Below the pieces are notes generated by a model. It did no database searches. It was not told the DNA's origin and was given only the letters and a program-made list of their open reading frames with translations. Position numbers and translations under genes: made by a program. Positions 6,018-6,852 of a stretch of 6,852 nt of DNA are shown one piece after another; positions within the stretch are counted from its first letter, which is position 1, and each line of letters opens with the position of its first letter. Source of the DNA: Modestobacter sp. (GTDB lineage: Bacteria; Actinomycetota; Actinomycetes; Mycobacteriales; Geodermatophilaceae); assembly GCA_025965635.1 (NCBI GenBank), contig JAOPWO010000320.1, forward strand, positions 1-6,852, written 5' to 3'.

Positions 6018-6512
6018 TCAGTGCCCGGGGGAGATCTCGAGGGCGCGCTTGCGCGATGCCTCGATCTCGGCCTCGGCCGCTTCGCGGCCGACCCAGTCGG
6101 CGCCCTCGACGCTCTTGCCGGGCTCGAGGTCCTTGTAGGTCTCGAAGAAGTGCTGGATCTCCAGCCGGTCGAACTCCGACACGTCGTTGATGTCCTTGAG
6201 GTGGGCCATCCGCGGGTCGGTCGCCGGAACGGTGAGGACCTTGTCGTCCCCACCCTTCTCGTCGGTCATGCGGAACATGCCGATCGCCCGGCAGGTGATG
6301 AGGCACCCGGGGAACGTCGGCTCCTCCAGCAGGACAAGGGCGTCCAACGGGTCACCGTCCATGCCGAGCGTCTCCTCGATGTACCCGTAGTCGGCCGGGT
6401 ACCGGGTCGAGGTGAACAGCATCCGGTCGAGCCGGATGCGCCCGGTGGCATGGTCCAGCTCGTACTTGTTCCGCTGGCCCTTGGGGATCTCTACCGTCAC
6501 GTCGAACTGCAC
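6018..6512 (-). CDS. ppa: Inorganic pyrophosphatase (family I)
   Basis: This soluble cytoplasmic enzyme splits pyrophosphate into two phosphates and so pulls nucleic acid, tRNA-charging and nucleotide-sugar reactions forward. At 164 residues it is of normal length for the family. All expected active-site residues are visible: E8, K16 and E18 (in KYELD), R30, Y42, the D52-G-D54-P-L-D57 signature, D84, D89 and K91. The helix IQHFFETYKDLEPGKSVEG is also family-like. The first of the signature residues is preceded by Met (GMDGDPLD) where many homologues have Glu-Asp. The start is GTG at 6512, directly before QFDVTVEIPKGQRNKYE, and no in-frame extension is needed. No clear Shine-Dalgarno sequence precedes it. 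It diverges from the next gene across 52 bases, and the hairpin at 5970-6010 ends its transcript. Confidence 0.97.
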   Translation of the reverse strand: MQFDVTVEIPKGQRNKYELDHATGRIRLDRMLFTSTRYPADYGYIEETLGMDGDPLDALVLLEEPTFPGCLITCRAIGMFRMTDEKGGDDKVLTVPATDPRMAHLKDINDVSEFDRLEIQHFFETYKDLEPGKSVEGADWVGREAAEAEIEASRKRALEISPGH

Positions 6513-6564
6513 GCCCGCTAGTGTGGCGCACGACCTCTCGGCTCCCGTCAGCGGAGGTCATTTC
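6513..6564. promoter_or_regulatory. Divergent promoter region between ppa and the + strand gene
   Basis: These 52 bases must hold control signals for both genes or lead into them. On the - strand, CACACT (complement of 6520-6525) lies 7 bases before the ppa GTG and could be a weak -10 box for a leaderless transcript. On the + strand, GGAGG at 6553-6557 is a good ribosome binding site 7 bases before the ATG at 6565. No convincing -35 boxes are seen. Confidence 0.4.
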
Positions 6565-6852
6565 ATGGGGGTGAGCGGCATCTCGTCGGTACCTGGTGAG
6601 GCGCCCAGGGAGGCTCCGCAGCCGTCTCGCGACGACTCCTCCGCGCCGGCGGCAGAGCCAGTGGTCGAGGACGACGTACCGCAGGACGACGTACCGCAGG
6701 ACGACGTGGCCCCCGGCGTCGACGACCCCGCCGGGGCCCAGCCCGCTGAGGTCGCGAGCGGAACTCCTCCGACGGGGCCCTCACCCGAGAGCCAGCCGAG
6801 GCCGACGGCAGCAGCCGCGGTCGACGACGCGGCCGCGCGGGGGCCGGCGGCC
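6565..6852 (+). CDS. Start of a + strand protein with acidic Pro/Ala-rich N-terminus; possibly a D-Ala-D-Ala carboxypeptidase (3'-partial)
   Basis: The frame from ATG 6565 is open for 96 codons to the window edge, has strongly G/C-biased third positions and is preceded by GGAGG at a 7-base spacing. The visible part is low-complexity: many Pro, Ala, Asp and Glu residues and a VPQDD repeat, with no signal peptide or membrane helix yet. In many actinobacteria, ppa is followed divergently by a D-alanyl-D-alanine carboxypeptidase gene and then tilS and hpt. In that case this would be the disordered cytoplasmic lead before the membrane anchor of a cell-wall enzyme. The function is inferred from gene order alone. 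The reverse-strand open frame over the same stretch is a shadow. Confidence 0.65.
   Translation, partial: MGVSGISSVPGEAPREAPQPSRDDSSAPAAEPVVEDDVPQDDVPQDDVAPGVDDPAGAQPAEVASGTPPTGPSPESQPRPTAAAAVDDAAARGPAA
6676..6705 (+). repeat. Two perfect 15-base tandem repeats in coding sequence
   Basis: GTACCGCAGGACGAC occurs at 6676-6690 and again at 6691-6705. It is preceded by a partial copy (GAGGACGAC, 6667-6675). It encodes VPQDD twice, in frame, within the acidic N-terminus, so copy-number changes would lengthen or shorten the protein without shifting the frame. Confidence 0.9.

Noticed and set aside
5345..6253. A 302-codon open frame on the - strand
   Set aside because: Its sequence is Arg/Pro/Ser-rich frame noise and overlaps ppa in another frame.

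Overview
The window is very GC-rich, with G or C at nearly every third codon position, GTG starts, 4-base GTGA gene overlaps and start codons placed directly behind a -10 box. Together with a transporter/dTMP kinase fusion gene, this points to an actinobacterium. The gene content resembles Geodermatophilaceae (Blastococcus, Modestobacter, Geodermatophilus), but that placement is recalled, not proven.

Left part (1-3535): a housekeeping block on the + strand. A fused MFS-type membrane protein and thymidylate kinase (tmk), probably cut at its 5' end by the window edge, overlaps by 4 bases the gene for the DNA polymerase III delta' clamp-loader subunit (holB). A complete tRNA-Thr with anticodon CGT follows. 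The block joins dTTP precursor synthesis with replisome loading.

Middle part (3536-5969): an accessory and decaying interval between two conserved blocks. It opens with about 300 bases without a recognisable gene. Next comes an intact type II toxin-antitoxin operon: a Phd/YefM-type antitoxin and a RelE/ParE-type toxin with an unusually long C-terminal extension. Three TGTACA-like boxes overlap its apparent leaderless promoter. Behind it lie two gene ruins pointing away from each other: a frameshifted, 5'-truncated MFS transporter on the - strand, and a c-di-GMP phosphodiesterase-like (EAL) remnant on the + strand with three frame changes and a missing centre. Exactly between their broken ends sit seven perfect copies of TTCGG.

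Right part (5970-6852): the conserved inorganic pyrophosphatase gene (ppa, - strand) with a strong terminator hairpin. Diverging from it is the start of a + strand gene that runs off the window. Its N-terminus is acidic, rich in Pro and Ala, and carries a VPQDD repeat; gene order suggests a D-Ala-D-Ala carboxypeptidase.

The best candidates for something new are the toxin-antitoxin module (extended toxin, triple operator, leaderless start) and the pentanucleotide array at the junction of the two broken genes.
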